Shown in pieces: positions 44,617 to 57,779 of a DNA stretch of 64,000 nucleotides (within the stretch, counting starts at the first letter, position 1; each line of letters begins with the position of its first letter). Location: positions 1,406,696 to 1,470,695 of the forward strand of contig KV425551.1 in NCBI GenBank assembly GCA_001632425.1, read 5' to 3'. Source of the stretch: Neolentinus lepideus HHB14362 ss-1 (lineage: Eukaryota; Basidiomycota; Agaricomycetes; Gloeophyllales; Gloeophyllaceae). A program made the translations under genes and the position numbers. The notes under the pieces were generated by a model. The model ran no database searches. It saw nothing but the letters and a program-made list of their open reading frames with translations, and was not told the DNA's origin.

Positions 44617-47600
44617 ATGGCGTACCGCCAGAACTACGATCCTTACTATGGAGGCCACAACCAGAATACTTATCCTGAATACCCACAGCATAATCCTGCT
44701 CCTGCTATTGATTACCCTCCTGTACAACCCGCTGGCGGGTTCGTTCAGCCTCATCACCAAGAATATGACGCTCAATCAGCATGGGACAGCAAGTCGACGA
44801 AGTCCTATGAGACGGGCTACGCAAGCTCCCAGGCCCATCTTAACCCTCAGTATGAGATGAGCCAGGTTTCTCTGCACAATGCGCCACCCCTCCCTACGAT
44901 GCCCTACGCTCAGGGCAACTATCCTCCTTATCAGCGACCGGCGATGGCTAAAGACCAGAGCAGCGCCGGATGGTCTTCGGCTAGAGATAAGCTCATGAAG
45001 CGCCGCTCAGTGCGTCAAGTCGCATTGCGGCAAGGTAACCTGATCCTTGATGTGCCGGTGCCCTCCCACATCGTCCCGGCTGGCCAAGACAAGAACGAAG
45101 AGATGAGTATGATGAGGTACACTGCAGCTACTTGCGACCCCGACGAATTCATGCGGTCCAAGTACTCTCTTCGGCCTTACTTGTACGGTCGGCAGACGGA
45201 ACTCTTTATTGTCATGACCATGTACAACGAAGATGAGGTCTTGTTTACAAAGACCATGAACGCGTGAGTTGATAGATGTATATTCAATCTCTCAATATAT
45301 GCCTCATGTCTGTCTAGTGTCATCAAGAACATTGCCCATCTTTGCGGTCGCAACAAATCCAAGACTTGGGGACCCGAAGGCTGGAAGAAAGTCGTCGTTT
45401 GCGTAGTGTCTGATGGTCGAAATAAAGTTAACAAGCGCACACTACAAGTCTTGACTTTGGTGAGTCCTTGAGCTATCTCCCCTGATCTGAAGTTATGCTC
45501 AATGAACTACTCTTAGATGGGCTGCTATCAAGAGGGTATCGCCAAAGACTCCGTAGGAGGCCAGGATGTCACTGCCCATATTTTTGAGTACACCTCGAGC
45601 GTCGTCGTCACTGAGACTGGAGAAGTCTCCCAAGGGGGCTGTCCGGTGCAGATCATCTTCTGCTTGAAAGAGCAGAACAAGAAGAAGTTGAATAGCCACC
45701 GTTGGTTCTTCAACGCCTTTGGTCCTCTAATCCAGCCAAACGGTAAGTGTTACTTTCTTAGTAGGTTAAGCTTATCATTGTAATACCCCGGTTAGTCTGT
45801 GTCTTGCTCGATGTAGGAACCAAGCCGACGGGTACCTCCATCTACGAGCTGTGGAAATGTGAGTATTTGACTTTCGTTGTCTGGTTCCGCCCCTAACGAC
45901 TTGCGTCGGAAGGCTTCGACAAACACTCCAATGTTGGCGGTGCTTGTGGAGAGTGAGTTTGGGTTTCTATGACATTGCCCGCCAGCTGATGTTTGTCTGT
46001 CAGAATCTGCGTCGATACCGGAAGAGGGTGCTCTCTGATCCTAAAGAGTCCTCTTGCTGCATCGCAAAACTTCGAGGTCAGCTCCATACCGCCTCACGGT
46101 ATATACGAATCCCTACTGATCCAATTACTTCGTTAACGCAGTACAAGATGTCCAACATTCTCGACAAACCACTTGAGGTTCGTAGATAGTGACGAGAGAC
46201 CTGACGCAGTATTCCTAACATTGCAATTTCTAGAGCGTCTTCGGCTACATCAGTGTTTTGCCTGGCGCTTTCTCAGCGTACCGATACAAGGCCCTTCAGA
46301 ACGGGCCTGACGGCAAGGGGCCGCTCGCCAGTTACTTCAAAGGCGAGGCCCTGCACGGGGGCGGCGCTGACGGCGCTGGCTTGTTCGGTCAGTATCTCTC
46401 GTATGAGGCGCGGAGCTGGATGCTTACTCTGTCTGAAGAGCGTAATATGTACCTGGCTGAGGATCGTATATTGTGTTTCGAGATCGTCACCAAGAAGCGG
46501 GAAGGCTGGGTGTAGGTCATTCCTTCCGATACTTTAAGTCGTAATGCTGATTACATGTTAGTTTGAAATACGTTAAATCCGCTAAAGGTAGGCGATACGT
46601 ACCACGCCTTGTCGTCGTGGCTGACTGATTGCAATGCAGCTGCTACTGATTGTCCTACTTCTGTGCGTTACTACTCCAACTCTGGAAAATAGCCCTTACT
46701 GAAAACTCACTTTAGGTTGCTGAGTTCATCTCGCAGCGTCGTCGCTGGCTGAATGGATCTTTGTTCGCCTCCATCCACGCCACCGTCTTCTGGTTCCGCA
46801 TTTGGACCTCCGGACAGAACTTCTTTCGCAAATGCTGGCTGCAACTTGAATTCATCTACAATGGCGTGCAGCTGTTCTTCTCCTGGACGTCCTTGGCTAA
46901 TTTTTATCTGGCTTTCTTCTTCGTGGGTATTTTCCAGTTTCGCGTAGTAATGCTACTGACTAAAGGTGCACATAGTTGGTGTCATCGGCTACGTCGGACA
47001 ATACCGATGCATTCAACTTCCTCAGCAAAGGTGCCGGAGCAGATGTCTTTGAGGTCTTCTTAAAGGTATGTATGCTTCTCCACGAGGCGGTTCGCAGCGC
47101 GAGATGACATGGCTCTCGTATCATAGCTCTACATCGCCCTCTTGTTCGTCGTTCTGGTTTGTTCTCTCGGTAACCGGCCTCAGGTAAGATGGGACGCGGA
47201 TCGCATCTGAGGTGTTATTCATTACCACGATCTCCTCCCTAGGGTTCCAAATGGATCTACACCATCTGCATCGTACTCTTCGGAATATGTAACTGCATCA
47301 CTGTGTGGTGCGCTGGATACACTGTCTACATGGCTGTTCCTCACACTGTTACCGGATGGGAGCACATCTCTTCGTACGTCCCACGATTCTCTATGCACAC
47401 GATGGGATTTAATCGTTGTCAAAACACTCAAGGCTTATTCAAAACAACAAAGCCTTTCAAGAGATCGTCATTTCACTAGTTGCTACATACGGCCTCTACT
47501 TCATCGCGTCTTTCATGCACTTCGAGCCCTGGCACATGTTCACGTCGTTCATCCAATACATGTTCTTACTGCCTAGCTGTGAGTTGGTCTCAGGGCCTGT

Positions 47601-48333
47601 TAAGCTCCGTCGCTGATCAGTGCTCGTGCAGACGTCAATATTTTGAGTAAGCACTTCGAGATACTCGACGCGCTTTCCTGCCGACTGATCGCCTTCCAGT
47701 GATGTACGCCATGTGCAATTTACATGATGTCACTTGGTATGTCTTCGGTCTGCTTCACCGTAAAGTCTATACCGAGCTAGCCTGTCTTCAGGGGTACTAA
47801 GGGTGACAATGGTGCTGCCAAAGATCTGGGCGGCGCCAAGAAGGTAAAAGACGATAAGGGTAACGACATGATGGAGGTTGAGTTACCTACCGCCCGGGAA
47901 GATGTCGACCAACTCTGGGCTGCGTCTCGAAGTGCTCTGAGATCTAAACCTGCAGAGGAGAAGGAGCACCGTGATGCCGCTACCAAACAATCCGACCATG
48001 ATCGCAACAGCCGCACCAACGTCGTACTGGCCTGGGTGGGCACTAACATGTGACTATACCTGTCTATCTCCCTATGCGTAGCTTATATCATCTTCTCCAG
48101 GCTTATGATCTTGGTCTTCACTTCCGAAGCCTTCCTCACCTGGGTCAATCAACACGTCGAAAAAACTGCCGATTCGTCATTCAACCCATACCTTACCTTC
48201 CTTTTCTTTGCTCTGTAAGTCTGTTACTATTCACGGAGGATGCATGCTCACCGATAATGCTAGGGCTGGTCTGTCTGCTATTCGTTTTTTCGGATCTGCC
48301 ATGTATCTCCTTCTCCGACTAGTCGGTCACTAA
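44617..48333 (+). CDS. chs: Chitin synthase, class III (division 1)
   Basis: Plasma-membrane enzyme that polymerises N-acetylglucosamine from UDP-GlcNAc into cell-wall chitin. Twenty exons, all in phase, encode 892 residues: 44617..45263, 45318..45459, 45517..45742, 45796..45858, 45913..45952, 46004..46076, 46142..46177, 46234..46511, 46562..46587, 46640..46662, 46716..46922, 46976..47065, 47127..47183, 47243..47373, 47433..47578, 47632..47646, 47700..47736, 47792..48049, 48101..48214, 48264..48333. The N-terminus is Tyr/Pro/Gln-rich. Catalytic core: [34 protein letters not shown] (class III phrase), LEDKPLE-type region, [12 protein letters not shown] (EDR) and [14 protein letters not shown] (QRRRW). 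Several membrane segments follow, with an acidic loop between them, ending LRLVGH. One exon is only 15 bases. Confidence 0.95.
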
Positions 48334-48616
48334 GCGCTGTGTACTATTCTTGTATTATACCCTGAGCTCTGCGAGCAGAGTAGCGGACTCGGAAGTTTAT
48401 ATCTTTACATCTAGCCTTAGTCCAACATGTAGGTATGCAGTCAGATTTTGAATGTAAACATTGACAGAGATTAATCCGATCATACCTCGATTATCTTACC
48501 GCCCATGTGATATTCCTCGAGACGCCTGTGCACAGCCACGCACGCAGAGCGCTCGCGCAGAACTAAATACAGCATTTGCACGTTTGTCTTCGTCGTCCGT
48601 GACGGACTCAAGCAGG

Positions 48617-51600
48617 ATGGACCCTCCAGGAACTGATATAAATGAACGGCATCCTCTGGTGTACCTCATCTCAGCCTGTTTCTGGGTCATCTGTGCGCTG
48701 TTTCTCGCTCGAACACATGAGTGCAGCTAACTTGTGTATCCAGTATGGGTCCTGTCCTGGGTGAAGGCATTCGTAGCTTTTGCGACTATCACCGTCCCAA
48801 GACTCATCTACTCAGTGCTATCCTACTCCATGACCTTGACTGTGCGTCCATCTCAAGAATTATGTTTGCCACTAAACCTTTGGCTGTAGCTGAACTTCTG
48901 GTCCTTCGCCATTCTATTTGCCGTGTTCGCTGTTGCGCTCAATTTCTGGATACGGGTCCGTTACCTGAACAGGTACGCAACACTCAAAGAACCTCCGCTA
49001 CTGAAACCAGACGCGCAAGAGTTGCATCCGGATGTGAACACACCCGAGCCAACGCCTGCATTCCACAATTACTTGGACGAGTTTCTACAGGCAGTCAGGG
49101 TTTTTGGATTTCTGGAGAAGCCGGTACGTGGCCAGTCCTGTCTAGCAAAATTATCATTCCTTTGAAACGCAGCATCAGGTCTTTCACGAGCTTGCGCGAC
49201 ATCTTCAGACAAGGCGATTGATTGCAGGCGACAGCCTTTCTCTCGACCAGGACAAAAGCTTCTATTGTGTGGTTGATGGGACTGTCCAAGTTTATGCACA
49301 GACGGGCCAGCATAGCGGCCAACAATCCGGTGGATCTTGGGATGAGGATGACACTAATGGCTATCAACTTCTCAATGAAGTCAAAAATGGCGGCACATTA
49401 TCGAGCTTATTCACGATTCTCAGCCTCTTCACAGAAGATGTTAAGATGAGCTGGGAGAACGGGGATATCCAGAGCCCACCGACGCAAGCTGGCCCCCTCG
49501 TCCATCATATCAGGACTCGTCTACGAAGAGCGAATTCCGATGTCTCCCAGCTGGATCTAACATTGAGAACGCCAATGACGCCCAGTAGACGTGGCTCCAT
49601 TTCTTCCACTTCATCAACGGTCCATCCCACGGAGATCTTGTCCCCACTGAGCAGTGCTACGTCCTCCCACCCCCATGACGACGAATCTGTCGGCCAGCAC
49701 TCCACGCCGAGTAGACGAGACCATCCTGCTGCGGATGTAGATTATGGTGTTGTCGCTCGGGCCGTGGAAGACTCAACATTAGCGGTTATTCCCGCAGAAG
49801 CATTCCGTCGATTGACAAAAAAGTTTCCGAAGGCTACTGCTCACATTGTCCAAGGTAATGGTTTCGTTTCTTATTTGACATGTCGCTTTAATGCACCCTT
49901 TGATAGTCATCTTGACTCGCTTCTCTCGGGTCACGTTCAACGCAGCACATAAATATCTGGGCTTGACAAGTGAAGTTCTATTGACAGAGAAAGCGATCAA
50001 CGACATGGCTGGCCACCCTCTTCCTGCGTCATTCTACGAAGGAGGTGGTTTGCAATATCTCCGTCAGCGCTTCGACGGCGTCGCTACCACCTCCTCGTCT
50101 GATACTGACCAGGACTACTTCAGCAACATGTCTTCGTCTATTCCTGTTGACCAGACGACTCAGACACCACTAGCTTCAGAAGCGAAACTGGCTGACTCAA
50201 CGGCTCCGCTGCGATCTTCGGCATACACGCCATTCAAAGGTAGCTCAGCACGGCAGCAAGTCCAGCCAGGTGACCTCCACAGTTCCACGTTGTTCTCTAG
50301 TGATGAGACCAAGCCACCTCGTCGCAACTTGAGTGTCCTGAATACACCATATATCTCTCGCCGGGACACGATAACTCCGGACAGAATGTCGTTTCAACAC
50401 AATATCGCTCGTTTGTCTGGAGATGATTTCGACCTGAGAGAGGAAGTGATGTCATGCATTGCCAAGTCAATTGGCTTGCTGCAGCCACCCTTAGGCGCCG
50501 ACGATTCCCTCCCTACGTCACCGGCCATGGTTGCCACGGAAGGAGGACGCTCACGAGCAGGCCCGTTAGGGCCTTTCGGCTCCTTGACCCTTCTTGACAT
50601 GGGGGACGATGTCTCAAGTATGACAGGCGGATCCACAACTGGAGGAATGAATGGGTACTCCACAGGGCTTGATAATGAAGTGGAGATTCTGTATTTCGCA
50701 GCAGGAACCACTCTCGTTAAGGCTGGAGAAACAAATACAGGTTCGTTATATCTTTGGCATATACTGCATTTATCCTAAATATACTCGGACAGGTCTTTTT
50801 TACGTCATCGAAGGAATATTAGAAGTATCCTTACCTGCAGACCAACCTTTGCACAACAAGGAGAGATCGAAGGCTGGAGGCTTAGACACTTCGTCTACTC
50901 ACAAACCCGCAGATCCTTCGTATTTCAGAACGGAAAAGGTGCCCGAGCAAATGCACGATCGCAGCCAGAACAAGCCCTTGTTCACAGTCAAGCCAGGTGG
51001 TATTGCGGGTTATTTAGGTTTGTTCAATTCCCAGCACATCAGGGCCGTCACTAATCAATCACCTTGTAGCGTCGTTATGTAACATTTCATCTTATATCGA
51101 GATCAAGGCTAAGACTGATACATACGTCGGATTCTTGCCGTCTCATGCATTGGATCGCTTAATTGAGAAGCGGCCAATCGTTCTGCTTACCTTGGCGAAA
51201 CGTTTAATATCTCTCCTGTCTCCCTTGGGTATGTCTGTGATACAACGTTTGTCAAATCGCTACTTATGTTTATGTAGTTTTGCACCTTGATTCATCATTG
51301 GACTGGATGCAGATCGACGCAGGACATGTTCTCTGGCGTGCGGAAGAGATTAGTGATAGCTTTTACATCGTAATCAACGGACGGTTACGGGCTATCACGG
51401 AGAAGGAAAATGGGGTGACCATTGTAGGAGAATACGGTCAGGGTGACACCGTAGGCGAGCTCGATGTCATCACCAGTTCAAGACGGCGAACCACGGTCCA
51501 CGCCATTCGTGATACGGAATTAATACGCATGCCTCAGACGCTGTTCAATGCGATATCCACCCGGTGAGCTCGAACGATGATTCTTTCGCTCGTTTCTAGC

Positions 51601-54021
51601 CTCTGATGTTGTCTCACATTCGACTTCAGGAGTCCAAAAACTACTTCTCAGTAAGTCCCCATACTGGACTCGCGCAATAATAACATAATATTTCTTAGGA
51701 TCTTACGGACCATTGCGTCTCGAGTGAGGGATGAAGTCGATTCTTCATCAAATAACAATGCCAAGGCGCGGAGAAATAACAGTACTACGAACTTGAAAAC
51801 GCTGGCTATCCTTCCTGTAACTCGCACTGTCCCTGTTGAGGCCTTTGCACGGAAGCTGCAATCTGCTCTGGAAGCCATCGGCGCCCCTACATCCTATTTA
51901 AATCAAGCCTCCGTTTCAAGTCACCTCGGTCGTCACGCATTTACGAGAATGGGGAAGCTAAAGGCGGCTGGGTGGCTAGCAGACCAGGAACAGCGCTATC
52001 GCATTGTACTGTACGTGGCAGACTCAACAGTTGGCAGCCCCTGGACACAAACATGTATTCATCAGGTACGTGCATCATCACTCCATGCGTCCATCCTCAG
52101 AAGACCTGATCCCAGCAATAGGCAGACTGTGTCATGGTCGTTGGCATGGGTGATGACCCCAGCATAGGGGAGTATGAACGACTGTTGTTATCTTTGAAGA
52201 CTACAGCACGGAAAGAATTAGTCTTGTTGCACGCAGAGCGCTTCGTTGTTCCCGGACTTACTCGTCAATGGTTGAAGGTGAAAATCTACAGTTAAGATGG
52301 TTGTCTTACAGTCTAACATGTTCGCCAGAACCGACCATGGGTACATCAGCACATTCACATTGAACTGCCGGGCATTGTGGTACCTCCCCCGAAGGCATCT
52401 CCTCCACAAGACCCGGCGGCTGTCACTGCACTGAAGAATCTCAAAGACCGCGTTCAGAGTGAGATTCAGAAGTATCGCCGGGCACGGCCCAATGCTCGAC
52501 CCCAGCGCCCTTCAAACACGAACGACTTCGCGCGTCTCGCCCGTAGGATCTGTGGCAAGTCTATAGGGTTGGTATTGGGAGGTGGCGGTGCTCGTGGTAT
52601 GTCTCATATAGTGAGTGGATTTTTCGACACACAATCTACATTCCACTTACATTCAATAGGGCGTGATTCAAGCTTTGGAAGAGTTCGGTATACCCATCGA
52701 CCACGTGGCGGGTGCGTTTCTTGGCCCTCGGTGGTAATGCTCGACGTGTCTAAGGCTTTCCAAGGCACGAGTATTGGCTCGTTCATCGGCGGACTCTATG
52801 CTCGTGAAGGTGATATCATATCAACATCGGGCCGTGCGAAACAGTTCAGTGGAAGGATGAGTAATATCTGGAGGATGCTATCGGATGTGACATACCCTAT
52901 TGTAGCATATACTACAGTGCGTCACTTTCTATCCCTTTGGAGTAGCACTCTCATCTGTTAGCTAGGGTCATGAATTCAATCGTGCCATCTACAAGGTGTG
53001 ATAGTTCTCCCAGCTTGAAACACCTATGCTGACACATCACGGATAGGTTTTCTATGACCTTCACATCGAAGACATGTGGCTACCATATTTCTGTAACACC
53101 ACTAACATTACGACTTCACGCATGCAAATTCATGACTCGGGATATGCATGGAGATTCATTCGTAAGTGATATCTCGCTTGGCTCCAAAACGCGATTCTTG
53201 ACAGTGTTCTAGGTGCTTCGATGACCCTGGTCGGTCTTCTACCTCCTCTAGTCGACAATGGTGATATGCTCGTTGACGGAGGATATGGTGCGTGAATAAC
53301 TTCTATTTGGACAACGGAATGGCCATTTATGGCTTGACAACACAGTCGATAATTTACCGGTATGCATGATAACGTCTGTATGTGGCACTGATTCCAAGCA
53401 TATTCTTAGGTTGATGCCATGTTCGCGGCTGGAGCAAGTGCTGTGTTTGCAGTGGATGTTGGTGCAGTATGTGCCCTTCTCTCAATCCTTGGTCTGAAGC
53501 GTCTGAAATCCTGGCAAGATTGATGACAATTCTCCACGCCATTTCGGAGACACTGTTTCAGGGTGGTGGCTCTTGGTAAATCGCTGGAACCCTTTCTCCA
53601 ACGCAAGAACAGTGCCTGCTATCACTGAGATACAGAGTCGTCTCGCTTAGTATGTCTCCCATCTTGGATTTGCTGATGCTCTCAGCTGACCCACCGTCCC
53701 ACCAGTGTCTCGAGCGTGAAGACTCTAGAGGAAGCCAAGGCAACTCCTGGGTGTCTATACATGCAGATGCCTGTGCAAGAAGTATATGTCTTTTCCATTT
53801 GCTGTGTAATGTGTCCCTCACCGTCAATCATTGTTTAGTACGGCACCTTGCAATTCGGAAAATTCGAGGAGATCAAAGAGAAAGGTTATCATAGTGCTAT
53901 GGCGATGTTGGAGAAGTTCGATAAAGCGGAGAAGCTACCTTCTGCATATTACCAAGATCATAGGCTCGGTTCTGGAGGAAGGCCCAGGAAGGGACAAAGT
54001 GCTAGACGAAATTCTATATAG
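48617..54021 (+). CDS. NTE1: NTE1 lysophospholipase (neuropathy target esterase family)
   Basis: ER-membrane phospholipase B that deacylates phosphatidylcholine to glycerophosphocholine. About 22 exons encode roughly 1,400-1,450 residues; the first four start at 48617, 48744, 48890 and 49173, and the last ends at the TAG 54019-54021. Two N-terminal hydrophobic segments ([29 protein letters not shown]) anchor it. Three cyclic-nucleotide-binding-like domains follow ([53 protein letters not shown] with [10 protein letters not shown]). The patatin domain has [20 protein letters not shown] (oxyanion hole), [11 protein letters not shown] (nucleophile Ser in GxSxG) and the DGGYVDNLP Asp of the dyad. 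One exon encodes only SPKTTSQ and another only the piece around DNLP. The Ser-rich linker between the first two binding domains is long. Identity is firm; some small exon limits are not. Confidence 0.94.
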
Positions 54022-54173
54022 CTATGTACCTCCTCTAGATATGCCTCGATCAGGTGCTAATATCGGTGGACTAGATATTTATTGAGATTTGCTGCTGTAT
54101 TTAATGATAATTTTCTATCCCTGGCATTCTTAAGTCAGCAGAAAGCCTGGAGACTAACGCGAAATGGTGTCCC

Positions 54174-55746
54174 TCACAGACCCCATAACAAACCACGATA
54201 TACAATGCAACCAAGTGTGATAGTAAGGATTGTCAATAGAATTACTTGTCCGTGCCACCTGCTTCGCGAAGATGAGTCGCCGATGTACCCTCCACTCCAT
54301 GTCGTACCTTCGCCTTTCCAACCCTCTTCCTCGCTGAGGTCCCCTCCATGTCCAGGTCTCGAATCATCTCCAGGCCGCTTATCGGCAGTGTCAGGCCTCC
54401 ATCTCCACTTATCTTTCAACTGCTTGCCAACTTCTGACTGTTGCCATTCGTCTTCTCTACCTTCTACCAAGTCGGCAACGTACTTCCCGACCGTTGGCAG
54501 CATCTTAAAGCCGTGCCCACTGTCACCTGTGGCAAGCACGAGTGATCTGCCATATTGTGGGTGGAGGCTTATGAGAAAATTGCGGTCGGGCGTGTCGGTG
54601 CACCAGCACATTTTGGAGTTCAGTAACTCTCGATCTCGCCACTCCGGCTTCAGGATGTCTAGAAGGTCCCGGACTTCTTGAAAGGAGCGGTCTGGCATGG
54701 TATCCGTTGGATGTGAGCCATGCCCTCTGGGAACGGAGAGCTTCTTCTCCTTCCCTTCTACCAAAGCCTTTTGATAGTTTGTAAAACCGGGAAATTCATT
54801 GCAGATCTTCACGTAACCTTCTTCGTCCGGCTCGAAGAAGAATCCCTTTTCCATATCCAAAATTACAGGAATTCCCTTCACTGCCTGGCGCTCCGATGGA
54901 TCAGCGAGTTTGACATGAGCGAGCGTCCAGCACTTTGCGATGAGCTGGCTCTCCATATCGAGAAGGAGGTCTGACCAGGCACCCGTCGCGAGAATGACGC
55001 GACTGGCGAGATATATGGAGCCATCTAAGCAGCGTACTCCCAAGACGGTGCTCCTCGATGAGTTGAATATCAGCTCAGAAGCTGTTCCAGAAGGTCCATT
55101 GATGAACTGGACACCGAGCCTTGTACATTCGACCCCTACGAGTTCCATAGCTTTCCTAGCATGCACCCATCCACCTTCAGGATTGTACACGGCTTTGGCC
55201 TCGTTGAACGAACCTGTGAGGTATGGCGCGAACTTGCGTATTTCTTCCCCTGAGTCCAGCCAAACTACTTCACCTGCGCGAGGTGATTGCAATAGTTCCC
55301 GATGATACTCTTGTAACTCGTCGTAACTGGCTGGGGAAGAGGCTATGGACAGTCTTCCTGTCTCGTGGAAGACGGTATGGAATAAGGGGTTCGAGCGCCA
55401 TTCGTGCAGAGCCTCTCGGGATATGCTGAAGTCGAGCGTGCGTTACGGCGAATGTCAAACATTAACCGCCTCAGACTGACCTCTGCATGAACTTCTCCCC
55501 TCCATATTCCGTTCGGGCCATTTTATTTAGATCATAGCCAGCAGAGTCGGGAGAAGGATATGGAAATTTGTCGATACAAATCACATTCCTGTACCCCCTA
55601 CGTACTCTCGTTCAGCGAATTGATCCCTTATCGATAAGACAAGAATATTAGAACCTCTGAGCGAGATGCCAGGCCGTGGACAGCCCCCATGTCCCTCCGC
55701 CAACCACGATAATATGCGATCCTAGTTGAATGTCCTTGTTTGTCAT
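54174..55746 (-). CDS. FAD-dependent amine oxidase, fructosyl-amino-acid/saccharopine oxidase type
   Basis: Exons are 55746..55655, 55597..55481 and 55425..54174, giving 486 residues in phase. N-terminal dinucleotide fold: SHIIVVGGGTWGLSTAWHLA, with the acidic end VICIDKFPYPSPDSAGYDLN then KMARTEYGG; the SAGxDxNK block is typical of fructosyl-amine and saccharopine oxidases in the DAO family. The C-terminal block KMCWCTDTPDRNFLI holds the Cys that binds FAD covalently in this family, and LVLATGDSGHGFKMLPTVGK follows. Such enzymes oxidise secondary amines and release hydrogen peroxide. Most relatives end in a peroxisomal SKL-like signal; this one instead has about 70 extra residues with a hydrophobic segment QVILLTILTITLGCIVYRGL near the end, suggesting a tail anchor. 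The exact substrate is unknown. Confidence 0.85.
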
Positions 55747-56034
55747 GATCTATAGAACTTGGGCCAGCTGTAGTATATGGCGGGATATACAAATCACAAT
55801 TCCAAATCGGGTCACATTGACAAGCGAGATCTGAGGCCACAGAAGCGCGATGGCTGTGCAAAGGACAGTTGGCTGGCGCACCAGCCGCGGCCAGCCTCCA
55901 TGTCTCTTTCCTGTTGACCTCTTCCTTCACGACCGCATCCTTATTCCTCAATATCAAAGTATTCTATTTCTCGAAGGTTTTAGGGCGAATATTGACTGTT
56001 TCTGGAATAGGGGACGTCTCTTCATCCAGGATTC

Positions 56035-57543
56035 ATGACTATCAATAAAAACCCTCGCCGAACCAACCATGCGCAGCAGCCAGATTTCAAGACCCATTCC
56101 TCCGAAGCGATATCGGACCAAACTATAGAACACCATATCTTGCAGGCTATAGAAGAACAGATCGTAGACGCATCAAATATATCTAGACGACGGCCAGAGT
56201 GCAATATGGTCAGACTGCCGGACGAGTTGTGGGCGCAAATATGGGAGTGTATCCCCGTTCATGAGACCCCTATGAAGATCCCGTTTCCTTTTGTTGCGAC
56301 CTGGGTATGCACCAGCTGGAGACGAATCGCTCTCGGTACACCTTGCCTTTGGGGGAACGTACGCATATCCATCAAGTTCCCAGTCCAGCTTCTGAAGTTA
56401 CAGTTGGAGAGATGTCTTCCTTGCTGTATTACCATCGAACTCGATCTGCTATGGGGTCCTTGGACTGGACACAAAATCCAGTACCGCAGCGAAGACAAGC
56501 TGGCCCTGGCTATCTCTCTACTCTCCAATAACGTTGAAAGGTGTCGTGCTTTCGAGTTACGCGCAGTCTGCTTCGATGTCGATGGCGTGGATACATATCG
56601 ATGGCTCCTGAAGGAAATCATGCGCCCCCTGATTACAGCCCGGGCACCCCACTTGGAGCGTCTCTATATTCAGTGCCCCGAGGAGGACCATCCCGGACCA
56701 TTGTTTGCGGGCGGCATCCCAAGGCTGACCGATCTCACCCTCCTGGCGACCCAGTGCACCACATACCTCCCTCTTCTCCATGGCTTGGTTTCACTGGAAC
56801 TCAGCTGCATTCCACATGGAAATGCATTGACGCCTTCGGACTTCCAAAATACGCTCGCCGCTTGTCCCAACCTCACCCACTTGGCCATCCGCAACCAATG
56901 CATCACTTACGATCATTTGGAAGGGAGAGCTCTCATCCTTCCGTTCCACCTACCTTCCCTAGTCTCTCTGTCCGTCGAGCTACACCACGTCGACCGCCAT
57001 TTCGCTCGGCACTTTTTTGAGGGCTTTTCGGCACCACATTTAGAGTCGCTTCATCTTCATCACTTCCAGTGGGAATCATACCGTGCATTTGTTGTCGCAA
57101 TGTGCAAGGATCCGACTCCACGATTCCCGAATCTCTCGAAGTTGTCTCTATTCGACGTGGATATCCTGCATACGGTTCTCGACCAGCAATCCAGGAATTA
57201 CTGTCTCAAGCTCCTTCTGTGCTTCCCATCAATCAAGGAACTTGTTATTCATACCTACGATCCGGGAGACTCGGAGTTCTTGCATTTGCTTGCCACACAT
57301 CGCAAAGAGCTCTTGTGCCCAAAACTTTGCAGCTTGTCCTGGTTGAGGCAATTTCCGCTTGAGCATGAAGAAAGCCTCCTGCGCGGTCTCATTTCATCGA
57401 GGGCATTGCTGGGTTCTCCGATCTTCAAGCTATCCTACTTCCGCGATGCTTTTGCGGATTTGGATTCGGAAACGCAAGACTGGCTCCACCAGAATACCAG
57501 AGTGGAACTGCGAAACCCAGTCGCATTCGTTGAGGACCTTTGA
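56035..57543 (+). CDS. F-box/LRR protein D
   Basis: Single exon, 502 residues. The F-box is at about residues 58-110: VRLPDELWAQIWECIPV, FVATWVCTSWRRIALGTPCL then WGNVRI, the WxxI-type ending seen in agaricomycete F-box families. Leucine-rich phrases follow (PRLTDLTLLATQC, CPNLTHLAIRNQC, LPSLVSLSVELHH, FPNLSKLSLFDVDI, FPSIKELVIHTY). It starts 288 bases from the divergent FAD oxidase. It differs from the clustered pairs and belongs to another subfamily. Likely SCF substrate receptor, target unknown. Confidence 0.85.
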   Translation: MTINKNPRRTNHAQQPDFKTHSSEAISDQTIEHHILQAIEEQIVDASNISRRRPECNMVRLPDELWAQIWECIPVHETPMKIPFPFVATWVCTSWRRIALGTPCLWGNVRISIKFPVQLLKLQLERCLPCCITIELDLLWGPWTGHKIQYRSEDKLALAISLLSNNVERCRAFELRAVCFDVDGVDTYRWLLKEIMRPLITARAPHLERLYIQCPEEDHPGPLFAGGIPRLTDLTLLATQCTTYLPLLHGLVSLELSCIPHGNALTPSDFQNTLAACPNLTHLAIRNQCITYDHLEGRALILPFHLPSLVSLSVELHHVDRHFARHFFEGFSAPHLESLHLHHFQWESYRAFVVAMCKDPTPRFPNLSKLSLFDVDILHTVLDQQSRNYCLKLLLCFPSIKELVIHTYDPGDSEFLHLLATHRKELLCPKLCSLSWLRQFPLEHEESLLRGLISSRALLGSPIFKLSYFRDAFADLDSETQDWLHQNTRVELRNPVAFVEDL

Positions 57544-57779
57544 ATGGATGACGGGAATGCGGAAATAGAATGCAGCTTGAAGTAGTGGGAAGAGAAGCTG
57601 CTTCTTTGGTATCTTATCTTCCGTGGATTGCACTATTCACGGACCCGTCTGGCATGCTTATCTCTACACTATACCACTGCCGCTTCAGCCGTCATGGACG
57701 ACTATTATCACTGTATCTATAGTCTACTGCTTGAATCTTCTTGACCATCTAAGTCGCTGCTTACGACTACTTGGAAGGC

